Assembly (NCBI RefSeq): GCF_907164575.1
Contig: NZ_CAJQYY010000026.1
Location: 35,745 to 99,744, forward strand
Source: Paraburkholderia gardini
GTDB lineage: Bacteria; Pseudomonadota; Gammaproteobacteria; Burkholderiales; Burkholderiaceae
Direction: 5' to 3'
Length of the DNA: 64,000 nt
Part shown: piece after piece, positions 1 to 8,873 of the stretch
Layout: every line of letters begins with the position of its first letter
How positions within the stretch are numbered: the stretch's first letter is position 1
Translations under genes and position numbers: made by a program
The notes under the pieces: model-generated
Seen by the model: only the letters and a program-made list of their open reading frames with translations
Told to the model about the DNA's origin: nothing
Databases searched by the model: none

Positions 1-1
1 C

Positions 2-1288
2 GTACGTGCGGCCGTCGCGGCGCCCGGCGAGGCAAAGCCTGACTGGTGGATCGTCAATGAAGTCGCAAAGCGGATTGAAGCGCGCCAGGGGGCGCTTAAA
101 ACACTGTTTGCATTCGATGATCCTGAAGATGTGTTCAACGAACATCGAACGCTTACCGAAGGCCGCGACCTCGATATCGGTGGACTGAGCTATGCGGTGC
201 TCGAAGAAAACGGCCCACAGCAATGGCCGTTTCGCGCGGCTGTTATGCATGGGGAGGCGCGTCGCTATACCGATGGCGTCTTCGCAACGCAGGACGGCCG
301 CGCGCGTTTTCACGCGACCCACTATCTCCCGGTTGCGGAAGCAACCAGCGCGCGTTTCCCGTTTCGTCTGCTGACCGGGCGCCTGCGCGATCAGTGGCAC
401 GGCATGAGCCGCACGGGCCGGGTCGGCAAACTGTTTTCGCACGCACCGGCGCCCGCGCTCAGCATGCAGCGCGGCGATGCCGCACGTCGTGGCTTCGTTG
501 AAGGCGATCTTGTACGTGTGTCGAGCCGGCGCGGCAATCTCGTACTACCGGTGCAACTGACAGACGACGTGCAGTCCGGCACCGTATTCGCGCCGATGCA
601 CTGGAGCGCGCAATTTCTGGCAAGCGGCGGCATCAACGAGACGACGATATCCGCCGTCGACCCTTCCTCGTTTCAGCCGGAACTGAAGCACGCGGCGGTG
701 CGTATCGAGCCGGTCGAGCTGCCGTGGCGGCTGGTTGCCGCCCGACGCGGCGATGTGCTCGCGCTACAGGCTGCCGTACAGCCGCTGCTGAAGGAATGCA
801 GTTACGCCGCGATCAGCATCGAAGAGGACGATCTGATCGTGTTGCGCGCGGCGCACGACGATGCGCCTGCGGACTGGCTGCCGCGTCTCTACGAAGCACT
901 TGATCTTCCCGTCGGCGAAGACACGCTCGAATACCGCGATGCACGACGCGGCCTTGACAAGCGCGTCGTATGGCGCGAGAACATTATCGACGGCTTTGTT
1001 TTCGCAGGGGACGTGACGAACGCAGACGCCCTCCTTGCACGCCTGCGCGACGCCACTCCGTGGTCCGGACCGCGCTTCGCGGTATTCTCTACGCAGAAGC
1101 AGACAAACGTCGCGCGCGAACGCGTGGTGTGCAACTGCATGCAGGTCGGCGAATCCCGCATCCAGGCGGCGATTGCGGCTGGCGCCACCCTGCCGGAACT
1201 GAAAACGAAGCTCGGCTGCGGCACGGTCTGTGGCTCGTGCATCCCTGAACTGAAACGGATGTGCGAGGCGACTACCGTTGCAACCTGA
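2..1288 (+). CDS. nasA: Assimilatory nitrate reductase, large subunit, C-terminal part (5' end outside window)
   Basis: The frame is open from the first bases of the window and runs 428 codons to TGA, so the N-terminal molybdopterin domains lie upstream. The visible part carries the end of the molybdopterin oxidoreductase fold, including the molydopterin dinucleotide-binding domain around window residues 140-230 (the stretch reading RFPFRLLTGRLRDQWH is typical). A BFD-like [2Fe-2S] domain sits at the C-terminus, with the pattern CxC ... CGTVCGSC over the last 55 residues. That C-terminal cluster is typical of cytoplasmic NasA and not of periplasmic NapA. The enzyme reduces nitrate to nitrite for nitrogen assimilation. 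nasT and nasS follow directly, which supports the assignment. Confidence 0.9.
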   Translation, partial: VRAAVAAPGEAKPDWWIVNEVAKRIEARQGALKTLFAFDDPEDVFNEHRTLTEGRDLDIGGLSYAVLEENGPQQWPFRAAVMHGEARRYTDGVFATQDGRARFHATHYLPVAEATSARFPFRLLTGRLRDQWHGMSRTGRVGKLFSHAPAPALSMQRGDAARRGFVEGDLVRVSSRRGNLVLPVQLTDDVQSGTVFAPMHWSAQFLASGGINETTISAVDPSSFQPELKHAAVRIEPVELPWRLVAARRGDVLALQAAVQPLLKECSYAAISIEEDDLIVLRAAHDDAPADWLPRLYEALDLPVGEDTLEYRDARRGLDKRVVWRENIIDGFVFAGDVTNADALLARLRDATPWSGPRFAVFSTQKQTNVARERVVCNCMQVGESRIQAAIAAGATLPELKTKLGCGTVCGSCIPELKRMCEATTVAT

Positions 1289-1322
1289 ACACATTGAAAC
1301 GGCCGATAACAACAGGCGAAAG

Positions 1323-1898
1323 ATGCTGCGTGTACTGCTCGTCACCGACACCGACAAACCCATCGGCGAGCTGCGCGACGCCCTCGCGCGGCTCGGCTAT
1401 GACATGCTTGCCGAAACCGCGACACCTGAAGCGTTGCATCGTGTCGTCCAGAGCGAGCGGCCTGATGTGATCATCATCGATACCGAATCGCCCTCCCGCG
1501 ACACGCTCGAACAACTCGCGGTGATGAACGCCACGGCGCCGCGCCCGGTCCTGATGTTCAGCCCCGATGCAAACCAGCAGCTGATCCGCGACGCGGTAGG
1601 CGCAGGCGTGACGGCGTATCTGGTCGAAGGTCTCGCGACGGAGCGTCTCGCGCCGATTCTCGAAGTGGCGCTCGCCCGCTTCGCACAGGAATCGCGGTTA
1701 CGCGAACGTCTTGCGCAGGCGGAAAACGAACTGGCCGAACGCAAGCTGATCGATCGCGCGAAACGCCTGCTGATGGATCAGCAGAAAATGACCGAAAATG
1801 CCGCTTACGCCACGCTGCGCAAGCGTGCGATGAACCAGGGCGTCAAACTCGCCGAGGTGGCGCGTCAGCTGATCGCGTCGGCGGAATCGTCCCAATGA
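1323..1898 (+). CDS. nasT: NasT-type ANTAR-domain antiterminator
   Basis: A 191-residue protein with an N-terminal receiver-like domain (about residues 1-120, containing PDVIIIDTESP) and a C-terminal ANTAR RNA-binding domain (about 130-186, starting LIDRAKRLLMDQQKM). In known NasS/NasT systems NasT binds a leader RNA with paired hairpins and prevents termination ahead of nitrate assimilation genes. An upstream ATG at 1278 overlaps nasA. I prefer 1323 because GGCGAAAG lies just before it and the receiver fold starts immediately with MLRVLLV. The stop is 10 bp before nasS. Its target leader would be upstream of the nas operon, outside the window. Confidence 0.85.
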   Translation: MLRVLLVTDTDKPIGELRDALARLGYDMLAETATPEALHRVVQSERPDVIIIDTESPSRDTLEQLAVMNATAPRPVLMFSPDANQQLIRDAVGAGVTAYLVEGLATERLAPILEVALARFAQESRLRERLAQAENELAERKLIDRAKRLLMDQQKMTENAAYATLRKRAMNQGVKLAEVARQLIASAESSQ

Positions 1899-1908
1899 TG
1901 GCTCGCTC

Positions 1909-3051
1909 ATGAACGCACCTACTCAACACGCCAGTTCCAACGCATCGGAGCGGCTCGAGAAAACGCATCTGCGGCTTGGCTTTGTCGCACTAAGCGACGC
2001 AGCGCCGCTCGTCGCGGCCAAGCTGCTCGAATTCGGTCACGCCCACGGCCTGACGCTCGAACTCTGCCGGCAGCCTTCGTGGGCCGCCGTGCGCGACAAG
2101 CTGCTCTCCGGCGATCTGGACGCGGCGCACGCGCTCTACGGGCTCGTCTACGGCATCCAGCTCGGGCTTGGCGGTCCGCAAACGGATATGGCCGTGCTGA
2201 TGGTGCTCAACCGCAATGGTCAGGCGATCACCGTATCGAACCGGCTTGCCGCCGCGCTCGACGAGCACGGCACGCTACCGGCCGCACTGCGCACGCTCGG
2301 ACGCAAACCGGTTTTCGCGCAGACGTTCCCCACGGGCACGCATGCGATGTGGCTGTATTACTGGCTCGCCGCGCAAGGCGTTCATCCGTTGCGCGATATC
2401 GAAAGCGTCGTTATTCCCCCGCCCCGGATGGTCGGCGCGCTCGCGGAAGAAAGGCTCGATGGCCTGTGCGTGGGCGACCCGTGGAATGCCGTTGCAGAAG
2501 CGCAAGGTGTGGGCCGCACCGCCGCTTACAGCAGCGAAATCTGGCCGGATCATCCGGAGAAAGTGCTCGCGTGCAGGCGCGATTTTGTCAGCGCGCACCC
2601 CAACACCTCACGCGCGCTCGTGCAAACCATGCTCGAAGCGTGCCGTTGGCTCGATGACGCCGGTCATCGAAACGAGATCGCGAGAAGACTCGCACAACCG
2701 GAATTTCTCGGCGCGCCCCAGGCGCTGATCGCGGCGCGACTGGGAACCGATGCAAGCAGCGCAACACGTCTGCCGGTGCGATTTTTCGAAGGCGGCGCAG
2801 TCAACTATCCGCGCGCGTCCGACGGCGCGTGGTTTCTCACGCAATATGAGCGCTGGGGCATGATCGCGCAGCGCGACGATTACACGGCTATTGCTGCTGC
2901 AATCAACCAGACGGCGCTTTATCGCGAAGCAGCACAACGCATGGGCCTCGCCGTGCCTGTGCTCGAAGTACCGCAGGTGCTGATCGATGGCCGCGTATGG
3001 GACGCAAGCAAGCCGGAAACATACGCGCAAGGGTTCGACATACGGGCTTAG
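1909..3051 (+). CDS. nasS: NasS-type nitrate sensor (NrtA/CmpA family, cytoplasmic)
   Basis: A 380-residue member of the nitrate/bicarbonate-binding NrtA/CmpA family. The family core is seen from about residue 20 (HLRLGFVALSDAAPLVAAK) through the GDLDAAHALYGLVYGIQLG segment. There is no signal peptide or lipobox, which separates the cytoplasmic sensor NasS from periplasmic transport-binding proteins. In the known model NasS holds NasT inactive until nitrate or nitrite binds. It sits 10 bp after nasT and no permease or ATPase follows, so a role in regulation fits better than one in uptake. The ribosome site is weak, and coupling to nasT is likely. Confidence 0.85.
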   Translation: MNAPTQHASSNASERLEKTHLRLGFVALSDAAPLVAAKLLEFGHAHGLTLELCRQPSWAAVRDKLLSGDLDAAHALYGLVYGIQLGLGGPQTDMAVLMVLNRNGQAITVSNRLAAALDEHGTLPAALRTLGRKPVFAQTFPTGTHAMWLYYWLAAQGVHPLRDIESVVIPPPRMVGALAEERLDGLCVGDPWNAVAEAQGVGRTAAYSSEIWPDHPEKVLACRRDFVSAHPNTSRALVQTMLEACRWLDDAGHRNEIARRLAQPEFLGAPQALIAARLGTDASSATRLPVRFFEGGAVNYPRASDGAWFLTQYERWGMIAQRDDYTAIAAAINQTALYREAAQRMGLAVPVLEVPQVLIDGRVWDASKPETYAQGFDIRA

Positions 3052-3153
3052 CGCCGCCGCCTGGCCCCTGCACTTTTCCACGACCACAATCAGCGCTTTG
3101 TGAGTGCCTTCTCTTTTAGGGCGGACGCTTCGCGATTCCTCGCGGGTGTGCTG

Positions 3154-3957
3154 CTAGTACGCAAACTTCAGATAGCTTTCCGCATCGGCAAGCGAACCAG
3201 CGTCGTTCACCTGCGGCATGTAACGCAGCAATCGTTTCGCGCGCGGACTCAACGACTGGAACACATCGCGCGGCACATCGATATGCACCTCCGGCCGGAA
3301 ATACCAGCTACGGCTATAACCGATGACAACCATCGGACGCGGCAGCGGTGAACGGTTGGGCGTACCACGATGCAACACCCGCACATCGCGGATCATCACG
3401 TCGCCGAGCTTCATCGGCACGGCAACGAGCGGATACTGGCCGCGCCCGTATGCGGTCATCGCCTCTTCCTTGTTGATCCTGTGTGTGCCCAGCGTCGTTT
3501 CGAACGGCCCGTTTTCCGCGGTCACGTCGCATAACGGAAAATTGACCGCCAGCTGGAATGATGGCGTTTCCGCTTCGCCCTCGAAAAGTTCTGGCGTATC
3601 GCGATGCACGTCCTGGTAAGTGGAACCGGCAAGCGGAGTATCGGTAGCAAGCTGACACATCGCAGGATCAGGCCCGGCAACCCGCTCGACGATCGCGAGC
3701 ACATCGGGATCGCAGAAAATGCGCTCGTCCGCAAAGACGCCGACGAACGGAAGCGTAATGTAGTGACGATTTTCGCCTCGCACCGCAGTCGCCTTTGCAG
3801 CGATTCTTGCCTGCAGCAGCGGCGAGAACGCGTGTTGCCATGCAGCGAGGATTGCGTGCGGAAAATGATCACGCAATACAACCATGCCGTCGCGTTCGAA
3901 ATCGCGCACAAATGCGGCGTGCTCTTCAGTGGTGTATCGACTCACGATTGCCTCCAT
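3154..3957 (-). CDS. Phytanoyl-CoA dioxygenase (PhyH) family protein
   Basis: A 267-residue Fe(II)/2-oxoglutarate-type dioxygenase of the PhyH family. The expected iron ligands are visible as HRD (His118, Asp120) and a distal His196 in VLHRGTP. Arg207 in RPMVVIGYS is a likely 2-oxoglutarate contact. The frame extends upstream to a TTG at 4005, but the ATG at 3957 starts at the normal family position. The gene is divergent from the sugar-acid dehydratase at 4079 and shares its upstream region. PhyH substrates range widely and cannot be read from the sequence, although the context suggests a sugar-derived or plant-derived compound. It converges with nasS, with no obvious terminator between them. 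Confidence 0.75.
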   Translation of the reverse strand: MEAIVSRYTTEEHAAFVRDFERDGMVVLRDHFPHAILAAWQHAFSPLLQARIAAKATAVRGENRHYITLPFVGVFADERIFCDPDVLAIVERVAGPDPAMCQLATDTPLAGSTYQDVHRDTPELFEGEAETPSFQLAVNFPLCDVTAENGPFETTLGTHRINKEEAMTAYGRGQYPLVAVPMKLGDVMIRDVRVLHRGTPNRSPLPRPMVVIGYSRSWYFRPEVHIDVPRDVFQSLSPRAKRLLRYMPQVNDAGSLADAESYLKFAY

Positions 3958-3972
3958 TATCCGTTCATATCC

Positions 3973-4060
3973 ATGCTTATACGGGCAATGCAGCTCTGGC
4001 TTCAAGCCCCTTCACTGGCTATCTTCTAGAAATGGCCAATGAAGCGCAGAATATAAGCAT
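3973..4060. promoter_or_regulatory. 9-bp inverted repeat spanning a divergent promoter region
   Basis: ATGCTTATA at 3973-3981 and its exact reverse complement TATAAGCAT at 4052-4060 lie 70 bp apart in the only space between the PhyH gene and the dehydratase gene. One arm is near each start codon. This could be two half-sites or two operators for one regulator acting on both genes. No regulator gene adjoins, so the binding protein is unknown. Confidence 0.35.
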
Positions 4061-4078
4061 AACTGGCAGGAGACAAAC

Positions 4079-5791
4079 ATGCGCAAGCTTCGTTCGCAAG
4101 GCTGGTTCGGCAGGAATGACAAGGACGGATTCATTCATCGCTCGTGGATGAAAAACCAGGGCATCCCGCACGACGAATTCGATGGTCGTCCGGTGATCGG
4201 CATCTGTAATACGTGGTCGGAACTCACACCGTGCAACGCGCACTTTCGCGAGCTCGCCGAGTACGTGAAAAAAGGCGTGCACGAAGCCGGTGGCCTGCCG
4301 CTCGAATTTCCCGTGATGTCGCTTGGCGAGACCAATTTGCGCCCTACCGCGATGCTGTTTCGCAATCTCGCCTCGATGGATGTCGAGGAGTCGATTCGCG
4401 GCAACCCGATGGACGGCGTGATCCTGCTGGTCGGTTGCGACAAGACCACGCCCGCGCTGCTGATGGGCGCGGCCTCGTGCAACCTGCCCGCGCTCGCCGT
4501 CTCCGGCGGCCCGATGCTCAACGGCCGCTTTCGCGGCAGGAACATCGGCTCGGGCACGGGCGTCTGGCAGATGTCGGAGGAAGTACGCGCCGGCACCATG
4601 ACGCAGGAAGAGTTCACCGAGGCCGAATCGTGCATGAACCGCTCGCGCGGCCACTGCATGACGATGGGCACGGCCTCGACGATGGCGTCGATGGTCGAGT
4701 CGCTCGGCATGGGCTTGCCGCACAACGCGGCGATTCCCGCGGTGGACGCGCGCCGTCAGGTGCTCGCGCATCTGGCCGGGCGTCGCATCGTCGACATGGT
4801 GCGCGAAGACCTGACGATGGACAAGATCCTCACGCGTCAGGCCTTTGAGAACGCGATCCGCACGAACGCGGCGATTGGCGGCTCGACCAATGCGGTGGTG
4901 CATCTGATTGCGCTCGCGAAGCGCATCGGCGTGCCGCTTTCGCTCGAAGACTGGGAGCTTGGGTCGGATGTGCCGTGTCTCGTGAATCTGCAGCCTTCCG
5001 GTGAATACCTGATGGAAGATTTCTATTACGCGGGCGGCCTGCCGGCGGTGCTGAGGCAGCTCGGCGAACAGGGGCTGCTGCATCGTGACGCGCTGACCGT
5101 GAACGGCAAGTCGATCTGGGAGAACGTCGCCAGCGCGCCCAACTACGACGAGAAGGTCATCACGACGTTCGCCGAGCCGTTCAAGCCGAAGGCTGGCATT
5201 GCGGTGCTCAAGGGCAATCTGGCGCCGGATGGCGCGGTGATCAAGCCGTCGGCGGCGACCGCTTCGTTGCTCCAGCATCGCGGCCGTGCGGTGGTGTTCG
5301 AGAACATCGAGGAGCTGCACGCGAAGGTGGACGACGATTCGCTCGACATCGACGAGCACTGCATCATGGTGCTCAAGGGCGCGGGACCGAAGGGCTATCC
5401 GGGCTTCGCGGAAGTCGGCAACATGCCGCTGCCCAAAAAGGTGCTGGAAAAGGGCATCACCGATATGGTCCGCATTTCGGACGGGCGCATGAGCGGCACG
5501 GCGTACGGTGCGGTGGTACTGCACGTGTCGCCGGAAGCGGCGGCGGGCGGCCCGCTCGCCCTGGTGAAGACGGGCGACATGATCGAGCTCGACGTCGCGG
5601 CGCGCCGGCTGCATCTGGAGGTGTCCGACGAGGAACTCGCGCGGCGTCGCGCCGAATGGCAGGCGCCGGATCTGCCAGAGCGCGGTTACTACAGGCTCTA
5701 CGTCGAACATGTCTTGCAGGCGGATCAGGGCGCGGATCTGGACTTCCTGGTCGGATCGAGCGGCGCACCTGTGCCGCGTGAATCGCACTGA
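4079..5791 (+). CDS. IlvD/Edd-family sugar-acid dehydratase, L-arabinonate dehydratase type
   Basis: A 570-residue [Fe-S] dehydratase. The three cluster cysteines expected for the pentonate dehydratase branch are at Cys52 (LTPCN), Cys120 (VGCDKTTPA) and Cys193 (GHCMTMGTAS). They keep the spacing known from the Rhizobium L-arabinonate dehydratase (Cys59/127/200). The C-terminal swivel domain includes ISDGRMSGTAYG. The enzyme removes water from an aldonate to give a 2-keto-3-deoxy acid. Close relatives also accept D-fuconate or D-galactonate, so the true substrate is open. AGGAGA lies 8 bp before the ATG. The DapA-type gene follows 29 bp downstream and is the likely next step. Confidence 0.85.
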   Translation: MRKLRSQGWFGRNDKDGFIHRSWMKNQGIPHDEFDGRPVIGICNTWSELTPCNAHFRELAEYVKKGVHEAGGLPLEFPVMSLGETNLRPTAMLFRNLASMDVEESIRGNPMDGVILLVGCDKTTPALLMGAASCNLPALAVSGGPMLNGRFRGRNIGSGTGVWQMSEEVRAGTMTQEEFTEAESCMNRSRGHCMTMGTASTMASMVESLGMGLPHNAAIPAVDARRQVLAHLAGRRIVDMVREDLTMDKILTRQAFENAIRTNAAIGGSTNAVVHLIALAKRIGVPLSLEDWELGSDVPCLVNLQPSGEYLMEDFYYAGGLPAVLRQLGEQGLLHRDALTVNGKSIWENVASAPNYDEKVITTFAEPFKPKAGIAVLKGNLAPDGAVIKPSAATASLLQHRGRAVVFENIEELHAKVDDDSLDIDEHCIMVLKGAGPKGYPGFAEVGNMPLPKKVLEKGITDMVRISDGRMSGTAYGAVVLHVSPEAAAGGPLALVKTGDMIELDVAARRLHLEVSDEELARRRAEWQAPDLPERGYYRLYVEHVLQADQGADLDFLVGSSGAPVPRESH

Positions 5792-5820
5792 TTCCTCACT
5801 CACGCGCGCGGAACACGACC

Positions 5821-6729
5821 ATGCAAATGCCAGCAATGCAGCCTCCTGGCGGAATGTGGCCCGTGCTGTACGCTTACTTCGACGAGTTCAATCGTCCCGA
5901 TCGCGATGCAATGCGTGCCCAGGTCGATGCGACGATCAACGCAGGCGCACCTGGCATCGTGATCCTTGGACTCGCCACCGAAGTGCATCGCATGTCGCTT
6001 GCCGAAAAACACCAGATCATCGATTGGGCCAGCGAAGACATCGGCGGGCGCGTGCCGCTCGCCGTCACGATTACGGGAGACACGGTCGACGCACAGGTCG
6101 CGCTGGCCAGTTATGCCGTCACGCGCGACGCGTCATGGTTGATCCTGCAACCGCCCGCCACTCGCACTGAACCCGAATCGTTCTATTTCAATTTCTTCGC
6201 CGACGTGATGCAGCGCGTAGAGGCGCCAGCCGGAATACAGAACGCACCGGAATATCTCGGCGTCGGGCTGTCGGTCGAATCGATCGTCGAGCTTGCACGG
6301 CTGCGCGAGAACTTTCGCTGGCTCAAGGGCGAAGGGCCCGCTATCACGATCAGGAACACAATCGATCAGCTACGGGCGCATGGGAAACCGCTTCCCGTCT
6401 TTAACGGGCGCGGCGGTCAGGAACTCATCGACAATCTGCGCGCGGGCTGCGCCGGCCTGATCGTGGCACCGGATACGTTCGACAGACAGGTCATCATTCA
6501 ACGTGCTTTTGCTGCGGGAGAACAAACGCGTGCAGAAGCGCTCTATGCAGACGTACTGCCCACGATCGTATTCGTGATGCAGTCGCTCGATGCGCTGACC
6601 TGCTACGGCAAGCGGATCGCGGCATGGCGCATGGGATTTGAAGTGCTGCACGACCGGGGCATCGCGCCGACGGCATTCGGACTCGAATGCGCGCGACGCT
6701 TTGCCCGGCAACTGGGGGCTTACGCCTGA
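5821..6729 (+). CDS. DapA/DHDPS-family 2-keto-3-deoxy sugar acid dehydratase or aldolase
   Basis: A 302-residue class I lyase of the dihydrodipicolinate synthase superfamily. The Schiff-base lysine is probably Lys169 in FRWLKGEGPA. The Tyr usual in the YNxP motif of true DapA is replaced (AGIQNAPEYLG), so this is not lysine biosynthesis. Together with the upstream dehydratase the likely job is conversion of 2-keto-3-deoxy-L-arabinonate to 2-oxoglutarate semialdehyde, or an aldol cleavage of it. No 2-oxoglutarate semialdehyde dehydrogenase is nearby. The start is uncertain between ATG 5821, 5827 and 5836 because the ribosome site is weak. Confidence 0.7.
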   Translation: MQMPAMQPPGGMWPVLYAYFDEFNRPDRDAMRAQVDATINAGAPGIVILGLATEVHRMSLAEKHQIIDWASEDIGGRVPLAVTITGDTVDAQVALASYAVTRDASWLILQPPATRTEPESFYFNFFADVMQRVEAPAGIQNAPEYLGVGLSVESIVELARLRENFRWLKGEGPAITIRNTIDQLRAHGKPLPVFNGRGGQELIDNLRAGCAGLIVAPDTFDRQVIIQRAFAAGEQTRAEALYADVLPTIVFVMQSLDALTCYGKRIAAWRMGFEVLHDRGIAPTAFGLECARRFARQLGAYA

Positions 6730-6750
6730 ACCGTCAAGCGTTCAGGCGTA
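6721..6750. terminator. Bidirectional hairpin between convergent genes
   Basis: A perfect 11-bp stem: TACGCCTGAAC at 6721-6731 pairs with GTTCAGGCGTA at 6740-6750 around an 8-base loop. The left arm includes the stop codon of the DapA-type gene. It lies between convergent genes ending at 6729 and 6762. No long T tract follows on either side, so it may act with Rho or protect 3' ends. Confidence 0.6.
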
Positions 6751-6761
6751 TCGCCGTACCG

Positions 6762-7769
6762 TCAGAAATTGAAGTTGTCGATATTGCTTGCGTCAAACGT
6801 CGTCGGCGGTCCAAGGATGATTTCGCCCTTCGGGCCGATCGTGCGCTTGCCGAGCTTGCCCGCTTCGAACGATTCGCCTTCCTTGCCCGTAATCGTTCCC
6901 GAAGCGAGGTTCGCAGCAGCATAGGCGGCGAGATAACCGAGTTGACCCGGATCCCACAGCTGGAACGCCTTCACCGTGCCGTTCTTGACGAACGCGCGCA
7001 TCTGGTTCGGTGTTCCGAGCCCCGTCACTGCAACCTTGCCTTTACTCGAGGAAGTCGAGATGTAGCGTGCGGCCGCCGCAATGCCGACCGACGTCGGAGC
7101 GACGATCGCCTTCAGGTTTGGATACGCCTGCAGCAGACCTTGCGTCTCGACGAACGATTTCTGGTCGTCGTCGTTGCCGTATGCGATCTTCACCAGCTTG
7201 AGCTTCGAATACTCCGGCTTTTTCAGCTCTTCCTGCATCCACTTGATCCAGGTGTTCTGGTTGGTCGCATTCGGCGTCGCCGACAGGATCGCGAATTCAC
7301 CCTCGCCGCCCATCAGCTTCGACACGAGCTGGATCTGACCACGCCCGATACTTTCCGCGTTAGCCTGGTTGACGAAAAGCTGACGTCCATCAGGCGCCGT
7401 GTCGGAGTCGAACGTGACGACCTTGATACCCTGCGACATGGCCTTCTTCAGATACGGCACGACCGCGTTCGCGTCGTTCGCGGCGATGACGATCGCGTCC
7501 TGCTTCTGCGTGATCAGCGTATTGATGTACTGCACCTGCGACGAGGCACCCGCGTCCGAAGGACCGACCACCTTGCCTATGCCGTGGAATTCCTTGATGC
7601 CGGCCATGCCGCCATCATCGGCGATGACTTCGTACGGGTTATTGATTTGCTTGGGCAGAAAGGCAATCTTCAGCCCGCTCTTGAGATCGGCCGCGCCCGC
7701 GGCAAAGCTCAAGCCTAGCAGTGCCGCACACAGCGCTGCCGCGCCCGCGCAACGAAGTGGTCTTCTCAT
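6762..7769 (-). CDS. rhaS: Rhamnose-type ABC transporter, periplasmic substrate-binding protein
   Basis: A 335-residue type 1 periplasmic binding protein of the RbsB/RhaS class. The signal peptide is at residues 1-27 and ends ...SFAAGA-AD. The mature protein starts with IAFLPKQINNPYEVIADDGG, typical of sugar-binding proteins of this group. The frame extends upstream to 7865, but the ATG at 7769 has AGGAGA 5 bp before it and begins a proper signal peptide. It is the last gene of an ATPase-permease-permease-binding protein set read leftward from 11456. The mutarotase and lactonase genes upstream support L-rhamnose as ligand. Confidence 0.85.
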   Translation of the reverse strand: MRRPLRCAGAAALCAALLGLSFAAGAADLKSGLKIAFLPKQINNPYEVIADDGGMAGIKEFHGIGKVVGPSDAGASSQVQYINTLITQKQDAIVIAANDANAVVPYLKKAMSQGIKVVTFDSDTAPDGRQLFVNQANAESIGRGQIQLVSKLMGGEGEFAILSATPNATNQNTWIKWMQEELKKPEYSKLKLVKIAYGNDDDQKSFVETQGLLQAYPNLKAIVAPTSVGIAAAARYISTSSSKGKVAVTGLGTPNQMRAFVKNGTVKAFQLWDPGQLGYLAAYAAANLASGTITGKEGESFEAGKLGKRTIGPKGEIILGPPTTFDASNIDNFNF

Positions 7770-7865
7770 GGCATGTCTCCTGGTTATAGTGTCGGGTCTT
7801 TTATACCCGGGGTTGTTGATCGTCCTGACGTCTAATCCCTGCTGTGTTATCCAGCTACTGCACAA

Positions 7866-8873
7866 TCAACCCGATCGGGCAATAAAGCGCCGGTCGCGCA
7901 TCGCGCGCCAGCGTGCGACCAGATTTGGAATAAGCACCGATGCGAGCAACAGCACGCCTGTGACGATCGTCAGCGTTTCGCTGGATACATCGTCGAGCGT
8001 CAACGCATTCTTCAGCACGCCGACAATCAGCAGCGATAGCAGCACGCCGTACATCGAGCCGCGCCCGCCAAAAATGCTCACGCCGCCAAACAGCACCGCT
8101 GCGATCACCGACAGTTCGAAACCTTCGCCGTTATCGCCGCGTGCGCTCGTAAAACGCAGCGTGTACACAATGCCCGCAAGCGCGCTAAGCACACCCGACG
8201 TCACGAACAGACGCAGGCGGATCCTCGCCACATCGATGCCAGAAAACGAGGCCGCCGTGGAATTTGCGCCGATCGCGTAAAGGCTGCGCCCAAAGGCCGT
8301 TGCCTGCAGCAACACGGTAAAGACCACGGCGCAGACAATCACGATCAAAAACGGCAGTGGAATAAAGCTCGACCACAGCGTGTTCATGCCGAACGCCGTA
8401 TACGCAGCGGGAAAATCGGCCACCGCCTGGTCTCCGAGCAGCACATACGCAAGACCGCGAAACAGCGCGAGCGTGCCGATCGTCACCGCAAGCGAAGGCA
8501 GATTCAGCTTCACGATCACAAGACCGTTAAGCAGACCGGCCAGCGCGCCGAACACCAGCACCAGCACGATGACGACCGGCATCGGCAATCCCATGTGCCA
8601 GAGTACGCCCATCAGCGCGCTCGATGCGCCGAGCACCGAGGCCACGGAAAGATCGATTTCCGCCGCCACGATGATGAGCGTCATAGGCAGCGCCATCAGC
8701 GCGATTTCGGTGAGATCGGCGAGCACGTTGCCCAGATTGCCCGCGCTCAGGAATACCGGCGACAGCACGCGCCCAAGAATCAAGGCCAGAATCAATACGA
8801 CGACAAGCAGCGCTTCCCATTGCAGGGGCGTTTCGCGCCGGCGGGTCAGCAAGGCGGAATCGGGTTTAGCCAT
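7866..8873 (-). CDS. rhaQ: Rhamnose-type ABC transporter, permease 2
   Basis: A 335-residue inner membrane permease of the ribose/rhamnose BPD_transp_2 family with about 8-10 hydrophobic helices. The family segment MTLIIVAAEIDLSVASVLG is near residues 63-81, and the EAA-like loop region is in the second half. Its start overlaps the end of the preceding permease gene by 8 bp, a sign of translational coupling. The binding-protein gene follows after a 96-bp gap. P and Q naming follows the Rhizobium rha operon and is by gene order only. Confidence 0.85.
   Translation of the reverse strand: MAKPDSALLTRRRETPLQWEALLVVVLILALILGRVLSPVFLSAGNLGNVLADLTEIALMALPMTLIIVAAEIDLSVASVLGASSALMGVLWHMGLPMPVVIVLVLVFGALAGLLNGLVIVKLNLPSLAVTIGTLALFRGLAYVLLGDQAVADFPAAYTAFGMNTLWSSFIPLPFLIVIVCAVVFTVLLQATAFGRSLYAIGANSTAASFSGIDVARIRLRLFVTSGVLSALAGIVYTLRFTSARGDNGEGFELSVIAAVLFGGVSIFGGRGSMYGVLLSLLIVGVLKNALTLDDVSSETLTIVTGVLLLASVLIPNLVARWRAMRDRRFIARSG

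Noticed and set aside
4019..5836. 605-codon leftward frame opposite the sugar-acid dehydratase
   Set aside because: It mirrors the dehydratase gene in the antisense frame, is rich in Arg and His, and shows no motif; the + strand protein has all family residues.
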